A DNA stretch of 64,000 nt from Cladobotryum mycophilum (GCA_036429605.1 JAVFKD010000004.1:1-64000); one strand, 5' to 3'. Shown: positions 34,152-46,294, numbered from the stretch's first letter. A program made the numbers and translations. Notes: a model not told the origin generated them from the letters alone.

Positions 34152-34210
34152 TGTTCCAGGCGTTTTCCCAATAAGAATTACCTAGATTATGGTATTAATG
34201 TTAGTGATAA
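34152..34210 (+). repeat. Fragment of the LTR-like repeat
   Basis: TGTTCCAGGCGTTTTCCC and the following CCTAGATTATGGT.TTAAT match the first 60 bp of the LTR-like copies at 25379 and 26057. The rest of the repeat is missing. Confidence 0.55.
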
Positions 34211-34381
34211 ATATGCCCCTGTCTACTGAAGGCCAACCATTCTATTAAGAATACCTAAGCTATTACCTCTGGACAGATGCTATTAGCGTTGGGGAAGGAT
34301 ATAGCCTTTGTAGAGATGTAAATGAGTGTGTAATGTGAACTGCGACGATGTACTGTAATGTGTCTACTATTAAAGTAAGTA

Positions 34382-36261
34382 ACGTAATCCATAAGCGAGT
34401 GGTACACACAAGCGAGTGGTGCACCCCACCTAGTACACCATTTAAAAGAAAATAAAACCAACTCTTCGTAGCTTTTTTCTACGCCCTTCTATTAAAAATA
34501 TATTAAATAATTATTATAATAGTATTAGATAAAAATATACCTTTCTTACTTTCTTAAATTTCTTTACAGGTTCGTATATTATGGCTAGTCTTACTGCACT
34601 TACTATAGCGTAAAGCTTTCGTACAAGTAGACCCTCCTTACCGTTTCTCTTACTCTAGTTACTTATTTATATTCCTTTAATCCAATTAATTTTTTTTTAA
34701 ATAGTAAATATACCTTTAAGTCGTATACGAGTTTTTTTACTCTACGGCACTTACTTAATGCCTTATTTACTATACAAAGTTTAAAGACCTTTTCGCGTAA
34801 AAATACTACTTAATATATAATTACCATTGCTCTTTTTATAAATTAATTAATCGCATTTAATATTAAAGTTAAAGAGTTATTTTAATAAGCGGTAATACAA
34901 TTCTTTATATACTCTGACTATAAGTTAGCCTTATATGCGTTTTTTAGTGTTTTTAAGACCTAAGGCTATACGGGCTTAGGTAGTGTTTTTGAAGGTATTA
35001 ATGTTTATAATTCTATATCAAGCATCGAAAAAACCCTTTATAGATTAAATAATAATAGACCAGCTCCTAAAAAACCTCCTATAATATTCTTCTCGTTAAT
35101 TATAGCAAAGAATATCATATAAAAAGCACAAAGGAAATTAACCTTACTAATATATGTAATATATATATACATTAACTTCTTAATTTACCGATCGTATACC
35201 TACTTTAATAGCCCAAAACAACTAATATCTAATAACTAAAAGATATACGAGGAATACAAAGGCATATAGACTATAATAATCTTATGCTCCTTGCAATAGA
35301 GCTCAAATACTATTAAGTAATAGCTCTCGTGGCCATTAAGGATAAGCATTCAATAGATCCCTTTTATACAAGAAGCTATATAACAATTAAAATACTTAAT
35401 TTAATCTAAGCTAACCTTATTAATAGTCTAGCTATTTTTTATTATTATAATACACTAATCTACTAAAAGATTATACTTTTAATACTAATTCTTAAGATAG
35501 TATTATATAGTAAGAATAATAAATAATAGTATTATTTAGCCTATTATATTAATGCCTTAGATTACAGTTACCTACTCTCGATTACTAGGCTAAGATAATT
35601 TTATCTTTTTAAGACCTTCTAAAGTTATAACCACTATACCTAGAAAGATAATACCTATTATAAAACCAGTCTTATCAAAATTATAAAGATTATTATCAAA
35701 GACCCTATATTTGGCTTTTATATTCCATATAAGTATAAACCAATTGCTTATAAGCTTTAGATCTTTACATTAAGCTTTTTAATAGTTGTATTTATAAGTC
35801 TAGCATATATAAAGCTTTAGCTAGCGTTTAATAAAATTTAATGCCCAGTTTTTGCTAACTAATAGCACATCGCGTACGTGTAGTAGATAATTGGCTATTT
35901 CTTTAATACCACGCAATCTAGGAGAAAATGATCTTATAGATAGATTAATTATATACTTAACTATAGCCTCTTTTTCTAATTTTATAAGATTTATTAAATT
36001 GGCTCTTGTATCGCATCTTAATGGTATACTAGCGTGACGCTGACTAAGAGTCATATAACTAATATTATAGATCTTTGCTATAGCTCTAAGACTTAAATTT
36101 AGGTCTTTTTAAAGAGATTAAAGGGTAAGAGAGATCTTATTCTTATTTAAAAGTATTGCTATAATAGATGGTAGAGGAATTTAATGTATAGTAATAGAGG
36201 TAGATATGGCTATTAAGGGTGTACCACTCGCTTGTGTGGCACACTCGCTTATGGATTACGT
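34382..36261 (-). mobile_element. Pogo/Fot1-like DNA transposon, RIP-inactivated
   Basis: 1880 bp with inverted ends ACGTAATCCATAAGCGAG...CTCGCTTATGGATTACGT flanked by TA (34380-34381, 36262-36263), the Tc1-mariner/pogo target. The minus strand holds transposase remnants: a helix-turn-helix/CENPB-like part at 35821-36054 with SIRSFSPRLRGIKEIANYLL and KNWALNFIKR, and a DDE part near 35330 reading LILNGHES (family: LILDGH-S, so the catalytic Asp is now Asn) followed by YMPLYSSYLL (family MPPHSSHLLQPLD). Stops and C/G-to-T/A changes throughout fit RIP. The MITE at 24328-24763 has the same ends. Confidence 0.9.
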
Positions 36262-36263
36262 TA

Positions 36264-36973
36264 AGCTTCTTGTGAACTTTTGCTATTAGAGCGACCAGAG
36301 AAAAACCCGTAAAATTGCCGCTGGATAAGCGAACAATGGCAGCAAGGCACTAGCCCTGACATGCTCTCCGGCGAATGCGAATTTGGGAAGAAGCCCTGGT
36401 AGCTCGACTTATACCTTGACTGAGGTAGTATATTAAGGAGTATTTCTGGCGACGACTCTGACTCGAAGTTAAATGTATCTTGGACTAATTAACCGATTGC
36501 AGTAGCAAGCTACGAGGTTTAGCATGATGTGTTATGAGATGTTAAATCAGGACCTAGCACTTCCTCCCCGCACTCCCTAAGCTCGTTATGGCTCCATGGC
36601 ACGAAGTTTAGTGTGGCCGCTAATCCATATCCCGCTCCATGATACGAACTAAGCTTAATCTGGCTCCAAGCTACGACGTTTAGTATGAGTAGTGTTTACA
36701 TGCGGAAGACAGGTGGTGTTTGAGGCTATTCCGAGGTCCCATTCGTTAATGTGGCTATTGCATTTACAAGTTGTCAGCAATGTTATCTTTTGTAATTGTG
36801 AGCTCTAAACTCACTTAGGCTTATCATTTATCCGGGCACATCGCTACAGCTGGCAAAAGTATAAAGCCTTTACTACGAGCCTACATAGCAAGCCTTATTA
36901 TCCTACAACAGTTTACATTCACATAAATCCCTATTCTATTCAGCTGCTCTAGCAAAGGAAGCGCATCACCACA
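36264..36973 (+). promoter_or_regulatory. Upstream region of the SDR gene with short dispersed repeats
   Basis: Related words GCTACGAGGTTTAGCATG (36509), GGCACGAAGTTTAGTGTGG (36598) and GCTACGACGTTTAGTATG (36670), plus a diverged GATACGAACTAAGCTT (36641), recur over 180 bp. They could be protein-binding sites or duplicated DNA. A pyrimidine-rich stretch and CACCACA precede the ATG at 36974. Confidence 0.4.
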
Positions 36974-37980
36974 ATGTCAACCATTACTACTTCAAAGTAT
37001 GCCTCGTCTCATGTTAAACCTCAGGGCCCCGGAGATAGCCGACCCACTGCCCTTCAAATCGTCAAAGACGAACATAGAGACGACAGCCTCAGCGACAAGG
37101 TGGTGTTCATCACGGGTTGTTCATCTGGCCTAGGCATAGAGACAGCCAGGGCAATGAAAGCCACCGGCGCTACACTCTTCCTCACAGCACGAAATCTCGA
37201 CAAAGCCCGAACGGAGTTGGGTAATATCCTCGATGGTGGCAGCGTGCACCTCCTCAAGTTGGACCTCGACTCGCTGGACAGTGTCCGTGCCTGTGTTGCC
37301 GACTACAGAGCCAAGAGTAATAGGCTCAACGTCCTAATTGAAAATGCCGGCATCCGCAATGTTCCCTTCGGAAGGACAAAGGACGGCTTTGAGCTGCACT
37401 GGGGCACCAACCATCTCGCCCACTTTCTTCTCTTTGAACTTCTCAGGCCAACGCTGCTAGAGTTCTCAACCCCGGACTTCCAATCGCGCGTTGTCGTTGT
37501 ATCATCCACAGCTCATCGAAATGCGCCAATGGAATTCAGCGATCTCAACTGGGAGAAGCGCAAGTACGACGGACTGCTAGCCTACGGTCAGAGCAAGCTA
37601 GCCAACGTATATGCTGCGTCCGAGATCGAGAGGCGCTATGGCTCCAGAGGCCTCCACGCATGGAGCGTACACCCGGGGGGATTCGAACAGGGCTCCAGAG
37701 ACCCAGTGTAGCCGACGTTCTCGTGATAGTGAAATCTGGCTTGATGGCCTCACTGAACATAATGATGAATGCGGAGCAAGGAGCGTCCACGTCAGTTTGG
37801 GCCGCTATAAGCAGAGATCTTGAAGGCCAGGGAGGTAAATACTTGGAGCGGAATCAGATCAGCCAGCCCGCTAAAAAAGAGGGGTTCACACCAATCCAAC
37901 CTGGCTATGTTGAGTGGACATACGACGAAGAAAACGCAAGGAAGCTTTATGATGTGTCTCTCAGGCTTGTTGGTCTGTAA
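36974..37980 (+). CDS. Short-chain dehydrogenase/reductase (retinol dehydrogenase/WW-oxidoreductase-like)
   Basis: NAD(P)-dependent oxidoreductase of the classical SDR fold. Rossmann motif ITGCSSGLGIETARA (about residues 46-60), LDLDSLDSVRA, IENAGI (the usual NNAG reads ENAG), VVVSSTAH with the catalytic Ser, and catalytic YGQSK. The frame breaks at G6 run 37675-37680 within the conserved HPGGIRTGL motif; one extra G restores exactly that motif and gives 1008 nt (335 residues) ending at TAA 37978-37980. So the apparent stop at 37711 is probably a base-calling artefact; if it is real the enzyme loses its C-terminal substrate region. No introns. The substrate cannot be told from sequence. It sits near an NmrA-like gene and a Zn2Cys6 regulator. 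Confidence 0.85.
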
Positions 37981-38506
37981 TAGTCTGGGTTGGTGTGCTT
38001 GGAATTGCAAGGTTGGAAATATAGAAAACGCAATCACACTAGATTTAACTCCACTCTGTACAGACCAAATACAAAAACCTAATTTATTTCTTCCACACAT
38101 ATAAGAGGAAGGGGCAAGCGGCCGCCGCGTTCCAGTTTCACGTGTAATCCCGGGGCGTTGCACGTTTATTAACCTATAAAATTCCAAGGGCTCTGTAGCG
38201 CGAGCCAGACTTAAAGAAGGCTGAATTGGTCTTCCACGATATGGAGTAGACTCGGGAACCAGATTGTTACAATGACATAGGCGAGGACTATAATTATATA
38301 TTTGTCTTTGCATAGAGATGCTCATCATGTGGTAACCCTGGAGAAGGCGCTTGTTGAGTTCCAGCTATCGGTTAACTGTATGACATTTACAGATCACTGG
38401 ATGGAAATTATTTTCTACCCTTTGACTTTAGCTTCTAGCCCTGTAATCGATCATGAAGTTACTATTTCTACTACCCTTCTATCTATAGAAAATATTACTC
38501 ATGACT
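37981..38506. other. Convergent intergenic region
   Basis: 3' flanks of the SDR and of the minus-strand NmrA-like gene. No gene seen; AT-moderate sequence with possible polyadenylation signals only. Confidence 0.4.
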
Positions 38507-39640
38507 CTAGTTGATTTGAGCTTTTTGCCTATATAATAGCATGTCATACACTGACATTGGCCGGATCTTAGGAAACTTCTGGTTCAGAGCCTTATCAATC
38601 GGGATGTCAAACTGCCCTCCAACAGACCAAACACCAAGAATCGCAAGAAGTTGTCGAGCAATGGGCTCGGGGAAAGGGGACATAGCGAGTTCCTTCTTGT
38701 GTGAAGGTAGTTCAGTGACTTTACCCTCCAGTAGTTTTTCAATCGGATCGTATGTTACTTCAAATCGGGACCCTATGAAACGGATGTTATTAGAAATGGC
38801 ACGACAATGGAAGTAAACGATGACGCCTATACCTATTACATTTTCAGCGACTTCAATAAATGCATTCCATGTTGTCTTCTCTCCGTAACAGTATGTTACC
38901 TCTTCCCAGCAAGACAAATCCAAGAATGCGGTTACAAACTTGGCCAAGTCGAAAGAGTACGTAAGGGCAATGAGCTCCTCCCCAGTTCCAGGGATAGCTG
39001 CCTTCTTATTGGCCATGTCGACCGCAAAGGACATTGGGGGTAGGTGCGTTTTAATATACGGAATGCCGTAATAATCCAAGAAGAAGCCAACAACAAATCG
39101 CGTCCATTCGAGCTTGGTTTTGCGCAATTCCCCGTCAGAAGCTCGCTGGAACGCAATTGCAGGCGACCTGAGTGTGTGGGCAGTTAGAACTTAGACTCCA
39201 AGAAGCAATCCAGAGCACCACACAGAATTAAAAATCGATCCGTACCTCTCATTCGGAAGAGCTCCCCATCCACTGGCAATGAATCTCTTTACAGAGCCTG
39301 CTAGCTCTGCAGCCTTGATGAGATTGACCTCAGCAACAGACGTGTCCTCGTTCGCAACTTGAATGGTTGAGATGACAGTGTGGACTTGATGCTGCTTTAA
39401 CAATTGAGCTGTGGCGTCCACATCCGTGTAATTCACTACCACGAGACATGCGGCTGTTGTTGAGGTAGACGAGGATTCCTGTGAAAATAAAATCAGCTTT
39501 GTATTTGACAAATTTAACAATTCTACCCTTACTCCACGTCCTAGGACAATGACACGGTGCTTTGCGGACTCTATTAGAGTCTCAACAATTGTACGGCCAA
39601 CATTGCCCGTACCTCCGGCTATAGCAACAACTACCATCAT
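38507..39640 (-). CDS. NmrA-like/isoflavone-reductase-like NAD(P)-binding protein
   Basis: Three exons, 39640-39533, 39478-39246 and 39167-38507, with GTAAGG...CACAG and GTACGG...ACTCAG introns; the sum is 1002 nt (333 residues). The N-terminus VAIAGGTGNVGRTIVETL is the glycine-rich dinucleotide-binding loop, followed by VIVLGRG, then VNYTDVDATAQLL, HTVISTIQ and KRFIASGWG, typical of the atypical SDR family with NmrA and isoflavone reductases. Such proteins act as redox sensors or as reductases; no catalytic YxxxK is obvious, so I make no choice. It is transcribed away from the Zn2Cys6 regulator at 40111, sharing a 470-bp intergenic region, which suggests that regulator controls it. No frame damage. 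Confidence 0.85.
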
Positions 39641-40110
39641 AAAAGAATAAGATTCAATTCTGTAAAATGAACCAGGTGAATGGATTTGTGCGAGTGAAGG
39701 TAGTACTTTATTATGTGGACTTTCAAGAGCCCAACCTTTCTATATATACACGAAATGAATGAATGATCTGCAAGGAAATATTGCTCATCTCCCAAGTTCG
39801 ATTTGTCATTCTACAAGGCAAAATCAGTTCATCTTTCTTTATCATTCAACATGTGGCTTTTTTTGTGCCGCCTCTAGGGGGGCAGTTTGGTCATCACACT
39901 TCGGTCATCGTAACGCGCGCGCGCTTTCCTACATAGGCAAGTAGCTAATTAACACCCACTTCCTATTCTGGAAAGCGCGCGTTGGCGACGAACGAATCGA
40001 CAGCTATTAATAGTGGCGGGGGTTACTCTGCTTCCGCTGGCGCACAAAATTGCGTCTCGACTCTCTTGGTTCACCATTGGATATGTCATACAACTCGCTG
40101 CGTCCTTTTC
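39641..40110. promoter_or_regulatory. Divergent promoter region between NmrA-like gene and Zn2Cys6 regulator
   Basis: 470 bp between the two divergent start codons. It contains GCGCGCGC near 39918 and a second GCGCGC at 39976. No clear inverted CGG pair of the Zn2Cys6 type was found by eye. Confidence 0.4.
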
Positions 40111-41775
40111 ATGATGTCGTCGCCTGCCTGCTGGACATGCCGCCTACGGAGGAAAAGATGCGACCGAACCCGACCGATTTGCACGAGTTGTGCTAACCTA
40201 GGCATTAGCTGCTACTACAATGTGACGCGGCCGGATTGGATGGATGACAAGGAAAAGCAGACGGGAATGGCACATGCTATCAGGGCTCAGCTGAGACAGA
40301 ATGCGGAAGCTCGTCGAGGACAGGATTTTACCGTTCAGGTATTCCCTCTTGTTGATAGCCAACAAGGCCCGCACCACCCTCAGTCGTCGAACGATGAGTT
40401 GTCGCATGACCAAGAGATAGGAGGCAACGCTGCATTGGTGGATCTTGCAACACTTGACGAGACGGATAACTTCTTCATTACCCTATATCTCGATACAGTT
40501 TTCCCATCCTTATTCCCCTGGTATCAGCCCGCGACCTTGTCTGGTGGGCGCAGCTGGCTGCTGGCAGTGTTGAGGGCTAACAAGGCCTTCTTTCATACTG
40601 CAATGAGTCTCAGTTCATACTACTTCACACTTGTATTAGCTCGGGATGCAAGTCACACGATACGCACTCCTTGCGAGCAGCACGTGTGGGATAGCTTGGC
40701 TATGCACATGAACTTATCTATTCAAGTCATTAGGCAACATACAGACGATCTGAACATTGGCCAGGTGAAGAGCAATGTTATTCACCAGACTCATGTTCTG
40801 GGGGGCATTGTCCAACTTTTAGTCTTGGAAACATCAATAGCGGGAGAGACGGATTGGAACTCGCATTTGACTGCAGCCTTGGTGCTATTGGATGATATCT
40901 TTCAAGCTCATGGTATGAGAGATGGCAGATGCAACCTAGCGTCCATCCTTGATGCCATGCAGAGGTCTTCAATATTTGATGGCATGAGTCTAGGTTTCCC
41001 AGTGTGGAATGCTGACCAGGCTGCATTCCAATTTTTCACTGCCTTGCTCATATATGCAGACATTATGTCCAGCATCTTGCTCAGGAGTTCTCCTCGACTG
41101 CGTCATTGCCACAGAGATTTGGTCGTAGGCCATGATTTATGCTCCAATCTAATTGGCGGGACTCAGCCATTGCTTCAGATGGAGAATTATATCGGATGTC
41201 ATGGCTGGGTACTGGTTATTATTAGCGAGATTTCCGAGTTAGGATTATGGAAACGTTCCGCCAGGCCCGAGGAAGGGGGCTGTGCAGCAGAGGAGTTCAT
41301 GAGACGAACCAGAGAGCTTGAGGACAAATTAAAAAAAGGTAGTAAATATATTACGGAGCCAAGTGAACTAATGGAGACGACGAACCATGCACCAAATGGT
41401 GTCCTTGCTACGAGGATATGGATATATGCAGCAACAATGTATCTAATACTGGTTAAGGAAGGGTGGAAGTCAGGAGGCCACACGATGCGTGATAACGTGG
41501 AGTCTGTCTTGAATCTCTTCCAACTGCTTCCTCCCCAAACCTACTTGCGCAGCCTCATTTGGCCATTTTGCGTTTCCGGTCTATTAGCCACGACAGAACA
41601 GGAGCAGGCATTCAGAAAACTGATTTCTGATCTGGGCCCTCTTCGAGCGTTCGGAGCGACAAAGGAGGCTGTCCAACTGATGGAACGGGTCTGGCAGCGC
41701 AGGGAGCAACTGGACGATTCATGGGGACTTGCAGACTGCTTTGAAATCCAAGGATGCAAAATCTTGTTAATTTGA
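40111..41775 (+). CDS. Zn2Cys6 transcription factor with Fungal_trans_2-like domain
   Basis: From ATG 40111, CWTCRLRRKRCDRTRPICTSC and a final C (residues 7-34) form a complete CX2CX6CX5CX2CX6-7C binuclear zinc cluster. The frame is open further upstream, but 40111 places the cluster right at the N-terminus as usual in this subfamily. The remainder, with LYLDTVFPSLFPWY, SWLLAVLRANKAFFHTAMSLS and a C-terminal LLPPQTYLRSLIWPFCVSGLLAT, matches the layout of the Fungal_trans_2 (PF11951) regulators. No introns; 554 residues. It is probably a nuclear, pathway-specific regulator of the adjacent NmrA-like gene and perhaps the SDR. Confidence 0.85.
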   Translation: MMSSPACWTCRLRRKRCDRTRPICTSCANLGISCYYNVTRPDWMDDKEKQTGMAHAIRAQLRQNAEARRGQDFTVQVFPLVDSQQGPHHPQSSNDELSHDQEIGGNAALVDLATLDETDNFFITLYLDTVFPSLFPWYQPATLSGGRSWLLAVLRANKAFFHTAMSLSSYYFTLVLARDASHTIRTPCEQHVWDSLAMHMNLSIQVIRQHTDDLNIGQVKSNVIHQTHVLGGIVQLLVLETSIAGETDWNSHLTAALVLLDDIFQAHGMRDGRCNLASILDAMQRSSIFDGMSLGFPVWNADQAAFQFFTALLIYADIMSSILLRSSPRLRHCHRDLVVGHDLCSNLIGGTQPLLQMENYIGCHGWVLVIISEISELGLWKRSARPEEGGCAAEEFMRRTRELEDKLKKGSKYITEPSELMETTNHAPNGVLATRIWIYAATMYLILVKEGWKSGGHTMRDNVESVLNLFQLLPPQTYLRSLIWPFCVSGLLATTEQEQAFRKLISDLGPLRAFGATKEAVQLMERVWQRREQLDDSWGLADCFEIQGCKILLI

Positions 41776-42010
41776 GTGTTAAAATACATATACATGATCC
41801 TCACGTTTGCTGGGTGTGGGGACTTGTTTAATGCATACCTATAGATTCCATCCATAGGTACTAGGTACTGTGTTACAACCTGACACACCTAGCCATGAGC
41901 AAAGCCCTATAGCCAAAGCCTCGGCTCGGTTAACTAATCACAATGTATAAGAGAACAAGCCACCGCGGGGAGGAGAACGGCAGAAAACCCCATGTACCAG
42001 GATCGATCTC
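41776..42010. other. Intergenic spacer
   Basis: 3' flank of the regulator and 5' flank of the ankyrin pseudogene; no feature recognised. Confidence 0.35.
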
Positions 42011-45000
42011 GTGAAGCATTTGGACCCAGCCTTCTTGCTCGTGAATAATCTCTGGCAAGCTGCGGTTGAAGCTCTCGGGGCCTTTTCTTGTCTTGCATTA
42101 TTTACGACCTATTTAGGTGTCTATTTAAGCACTTGGTCGGCTGGAGCTCTCGGAGTCATACCATTGGCATGTCGCCGACTCCTCGCCCGGCAGATATCTG
42201 CAGTTCTCGGCCCAGGCTCAGATGAGGCCGCTTCGCCTGCACTCTTTGCTCAGTGCGAAAGTAGTAGAGAGATTGGAAATGGTGTGATTAGCGTAGACGT
42301 GGCGAAGAACAATCTGTTCATCTAGCCTATTGCTGCCCGGATCTTGTTGATGACCGCAAAGATACCAAGGGAGTCTAGCCCGAGATCAAAGAGATCCGTG
42401 CCCAGAGAGGCTTCCGGGTCTAGGGGAGTGAAGAGACGAGGATCTCACAGATACAGCACCCTATATCAACACAGCCACATACTAGATCCGATAGACCACA
42501 TTATCCTACCAAAAAATGGAGATCTCGCCCTTTTGGAGGAGAAACATCTAACGCTGCAGTTCTACAAAACAACGTTTTCATCGATCCCACCTCTGGCTCA
42601 TATTCTTTCTTCTGACACTCCCCTCGCCTATACTATACGGTATAGCCACGTTCATGTTTCAAGATTACTGTTAGTGATGGGCATTATGAGAGCATAGTAT
42701 TATAAAGATGGAGACACTTTGTTATACTTGGCTGTAGATTTTGATGAGATTGAAGTAGTCAAGTATGTATTGGGCCTTAATGTTAATGTGAATGCAAGGA
42801 CTAATCGTAGTCAAACAGTACTCGTTGCTAGTGTAGACTCTGGTTATTCAGCAACGGTGAAGCTTCTTCTCGAGAACAATGCCAATATGACCGTGGGAGA
42901 TAAGTAAGGTCAGACGCCATTATTATCGACAGCAAGGTCAGGGGCAGGGTGGCCGGGAATAAAAATAATTCAAATAATATTCAGAATAATTCGTATTCTG
43001 AATAAGATTATTTAGCTGAATAATTTGGAATACTAATAAGAGTATTAATGTAGGGTACTTTTCTTTTTTCTTTTAATAATTCTATTTAATTAGCTAATTT
43101 TTCTAACTTTTTTTTAAGGTTATTATATTTTTTATTTTGGTTTATAATATTTGCTTAATGTTTTATATACTATAATAATTATATATAAAATAAAGGAGTT
43201 AAATGTTTTATTTTTTAAGTTATTTTTTAAGTTAGTATTAAATTTTATTAATTTATATTAATATATTTTATTAAAAAAAAATACTTTTAAAACTTATATT
43301 TATATACTATAAAAAAATAAACTAAAAAAAGATTTAAAAAATAAAAGATTAATAATTTATTATTATTATTATAAATATTCTATTTTAATAATTATTAATT
43401 TTAGGTGTTTATATTTTTGTATAAAATATAATATTAATACTAAAAATTGCTTTTTTTCTTTTTAAATTACTATTAAAATATAATTATCCTAGCTATTTGA
43501 TTATACTAAGGAAGCTAGAGAGGATAGAAAGCTTGCTTTAGAGATCCTATTTAGAACGTTTAATAAAGGAATAATTTAATAAGCTTTAGTTATAATAATT
43601 ATTATATAGAATCTATTATATTAGATTATAGAATAACTAGAATTTTATGCTTTTTATATAGCTCTTAACCTTTAATTAAATAAATTTTTTTTACTCTTAT
43701 TTAAATATATTAATTTTAATTAAAAAATCTTTTATTAAGTCTTAAAATATTATACAAAAATAATTTTAATTAACTTTTTTTAATATTTATTTTTTACTAG
43801 ATATTTAGACTTTTTTAAACTATTATTTTTTTCTTAAAGTTTATATTTATTTTACTAATTAGTATTATAAACTTTAAAAGGTATTGTTTAGCTTTTATAT
43901 AATTATAAATTACTTTAAAAAAAGTAGTTTAATACTTTAAGATTAATCTTAAAAGAGTATAGTATTATATAAAAGCTTAGTATTATTATAGGTAATAATT
44001 CTATAATTAATAATATATTTTATTATTATATTAGTAGTTATTTTATAAAAGATTATACTATTAATTAGTCCCTAGTTTAAAATAAACTTTACTATTTTAG
44101 TTATATTATTAATTTTATTATATAAGTATTTTTTTAAAATCTTATTTTTATAAAAATCTTAAAAATAATAAATTTATATAAAAAAATAAAAATATTAAAT
44201 CTTAATAAAAATAAGTTTAATATAGTATAAACTATTATAGTTTTTACTTATATTATAGAGTTTTAGTTTCTTAGACCTTTTAGTAAATTATATAATATTA
44301 TTATTTATACTTAAGACTTAGTTTTTTATATAAAAGTATTTAAAGACTATATTAAGTAAATGATTCTATTAGATAATTAGACTTAATAACATAGCTAGTA
44401 TATAATAATTGTAATTGTTTTAGAACTTAAGTTTACTATTGATTTTTATTATAAAGAATTTCTTTTTTAACTTAAGGATGATTTTCTTATCCTTAAAGAT
44501 TAAGTATGGTTTTATATAATTAAGGATATTCTAGAACTATTTATAAAAATAATACTTAAGATTAAAAATAATAATATAATTATTTTTAATATTTTATTTT
44601 ATATAAATATTATAATTAAATGCTTAAATAACTTTTTAATAAGTTTTTTTTATAATTATTATTATTATTATATTTATTTAATTAATTATTAATATTAATA
44701 TAATAGAAGATTTATATATAAGATAAGTATTTAGTTTTGTAATTAAATATAGTATAAATAGTTTTTGATAAGTATTATAGTTTAATAGACTTATTTATTT
44801 ATTATATTATTAATCTAATCTTTTATCTAAGCTTTTATATAAAATATATATAGTATATTTAAAAGCTAAAATAAAAATAAATAGTTTTTAAAACTATAAA
44901 AGCTTTTTAAATAATATATTATAAGATACTATTACCCTTAACCTAATTATAGACTTTATATAAAAAAAACTAGTTTTTTATTAAAATTAATAAAAATATT

Positions 45001-46294
45001 ACTTATTTTACTAAAATAACTTTAAATATAAAATCTTAAATAATTTATTCCTTAAGTAAAAATAAATATAAGAATTATATCTTAAAAGAATTATATAATA
45101 TTAAAAAATAATTATTAATAGTATAATAATATAAATCAGACTAAAGATAATAATATTCTAAACTTTCTTATTTAACTATTAAAATCCTTTTTATACTAAT
45201 AATAAGTATTAAGCTAAAGAGAATCTTTTTAGCTATATATTATATAATCTTTTAAAAAAGGTCTTAACTATTATTAGATATAATTAAAAAAAGAATATTT
45301 AAAATATTAGTATTAATCTAGTATTTTACTTACTAAAGATTAATTATATTTTTAAATAAGTCTAATTAATTATATCTTTAAATTAAAAAAATAAAAAAGT
45401 TTATATTTCTTTTATATTTATATAAGTATATTTATTTAATTAAAAACTATATAAATAAAAATAAAATATATTATTAGCTTAAGCGTAGAATAATATATAG
45501 ACTATTTAATTTATTTGGAATACTAAATAATTCAGAATAACCTGGATTATTTAGTAGTATTCATTTAGAATCCGAATACCGTATTCTAGCCCACCCTGGT
45601 CAGGGGTTGTGATTTTAGATAAAGGGACTGAGATTATGAACCTACTACCTGAGAAGGTTATAGACTTGAAAGCAAAAGGTAAAGGCGGACGGAGTCTCAT
45701 GTCATATGCTGCGTGGGGGTGTTCGGTTTATAGTTTAAGCTGTGGAATAGTGAGCTATCTGCTTGAGAAGAATGCTCATGTCGAGTCAGGAGATAGTTCG
45801 GGTTGAACGCTACTATCATGGGCTGCAGAACGCGCGAGAGCGCGAAAAATACTAATTTATAAGGGTACTGAAGCGGAATCGAAGGATGATTCCAGCCGAA
45901 CACTGTTATCATAGGCAGCAGGAAAGGTTTTTATGGGTATAGGTCGAGATGCTATTGGGGAAGACCGGCATCGACCCTGATTCCAAGGATTTTAGGAACA
46001 CACCACTATCATAGGAAGTAAAGTGAAGAATGATACTGTAGTCTAGCTGCTATTAGGAAGCCTAGGCGTGAACCCTGGTTCTACATATAACACTGGAAGG
46101 ACTCCACTGTCCTGGGCAACAGAGAGAGCACATAATGGAGTGGCAAGGCTGCTGGTTAAGAAGGGTGCGAGCCCAAAGACTAAGCATTTAAAGGGAAGAA
46201 CGCCACTGCCAGAGGAAATAGTGGAACTGGTGTTAAATAGCGAACTAATTGTCCCTAGATACGCCCCGCACATATTCCCTTCGCCATTAAGGGT
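42011..46294 (+). pseudogene. Ankyrin-repeat gene, split by a hAT transposon and by stop codons
   Basis: An N-terminal part at 42011-42325 (KHLDPAFLLVNNLWQAAVEAL) and a second piece at 42344-42697 precede ankyrin repeats: GDTLLYLAVDFDEIEVVKYV, TVLVASVDSGYSATVKLLLE, then TPLLSTARSG at 42913. A hAT element (42945-45598) interrupts here; across it the frame resumes at 45607 as VVILDKGTE, and removing the element with one target duplication rejoins the frame exactly. Further repeats (GRSLMSYAAWGC; GRTPLSWATERAHNGVARLL near 46090) contain stops (TGA at 45804, TAG at 45914 and others). So the gene was probably decaying apart from the insertion. Only repeat units remain, so function is unknown; many fungal ankyrin genes are NLR parts, but no NACHT domain is seen here. 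Confidence 0.7.
42945..45598. mobile_element. hAT-like DNA transposon, RIP-degraded (copy 1)
   Basis: Ends CAGGGTGGCC... and ...GCCCACCCTG are short inverted repeats with the CAGGG...CCCTG form of hAT elements, flanked by perfect 8-bp target duplications GTCAGGGG (42937-42944 and 45599-45606). The 2654-bp interior is extremely AT-rich, with stops in all frames; faint plus-strand transposase-like words occur around 44460-44690 (e.g. DILELFIKIILKIKNNN). It is homologous end to end with 55895-58202. It sits inside the ankyrin pseudogene. Confidence 0.9.

Noticed and set aside
42945..45598. The two long AT-rich blocks as centromeric or mitochondrial DNA
   Set aside because: Both have hAT-type ends, 8-bp target duplications and are homologous to each other, so they are RIP-degraded transposons.
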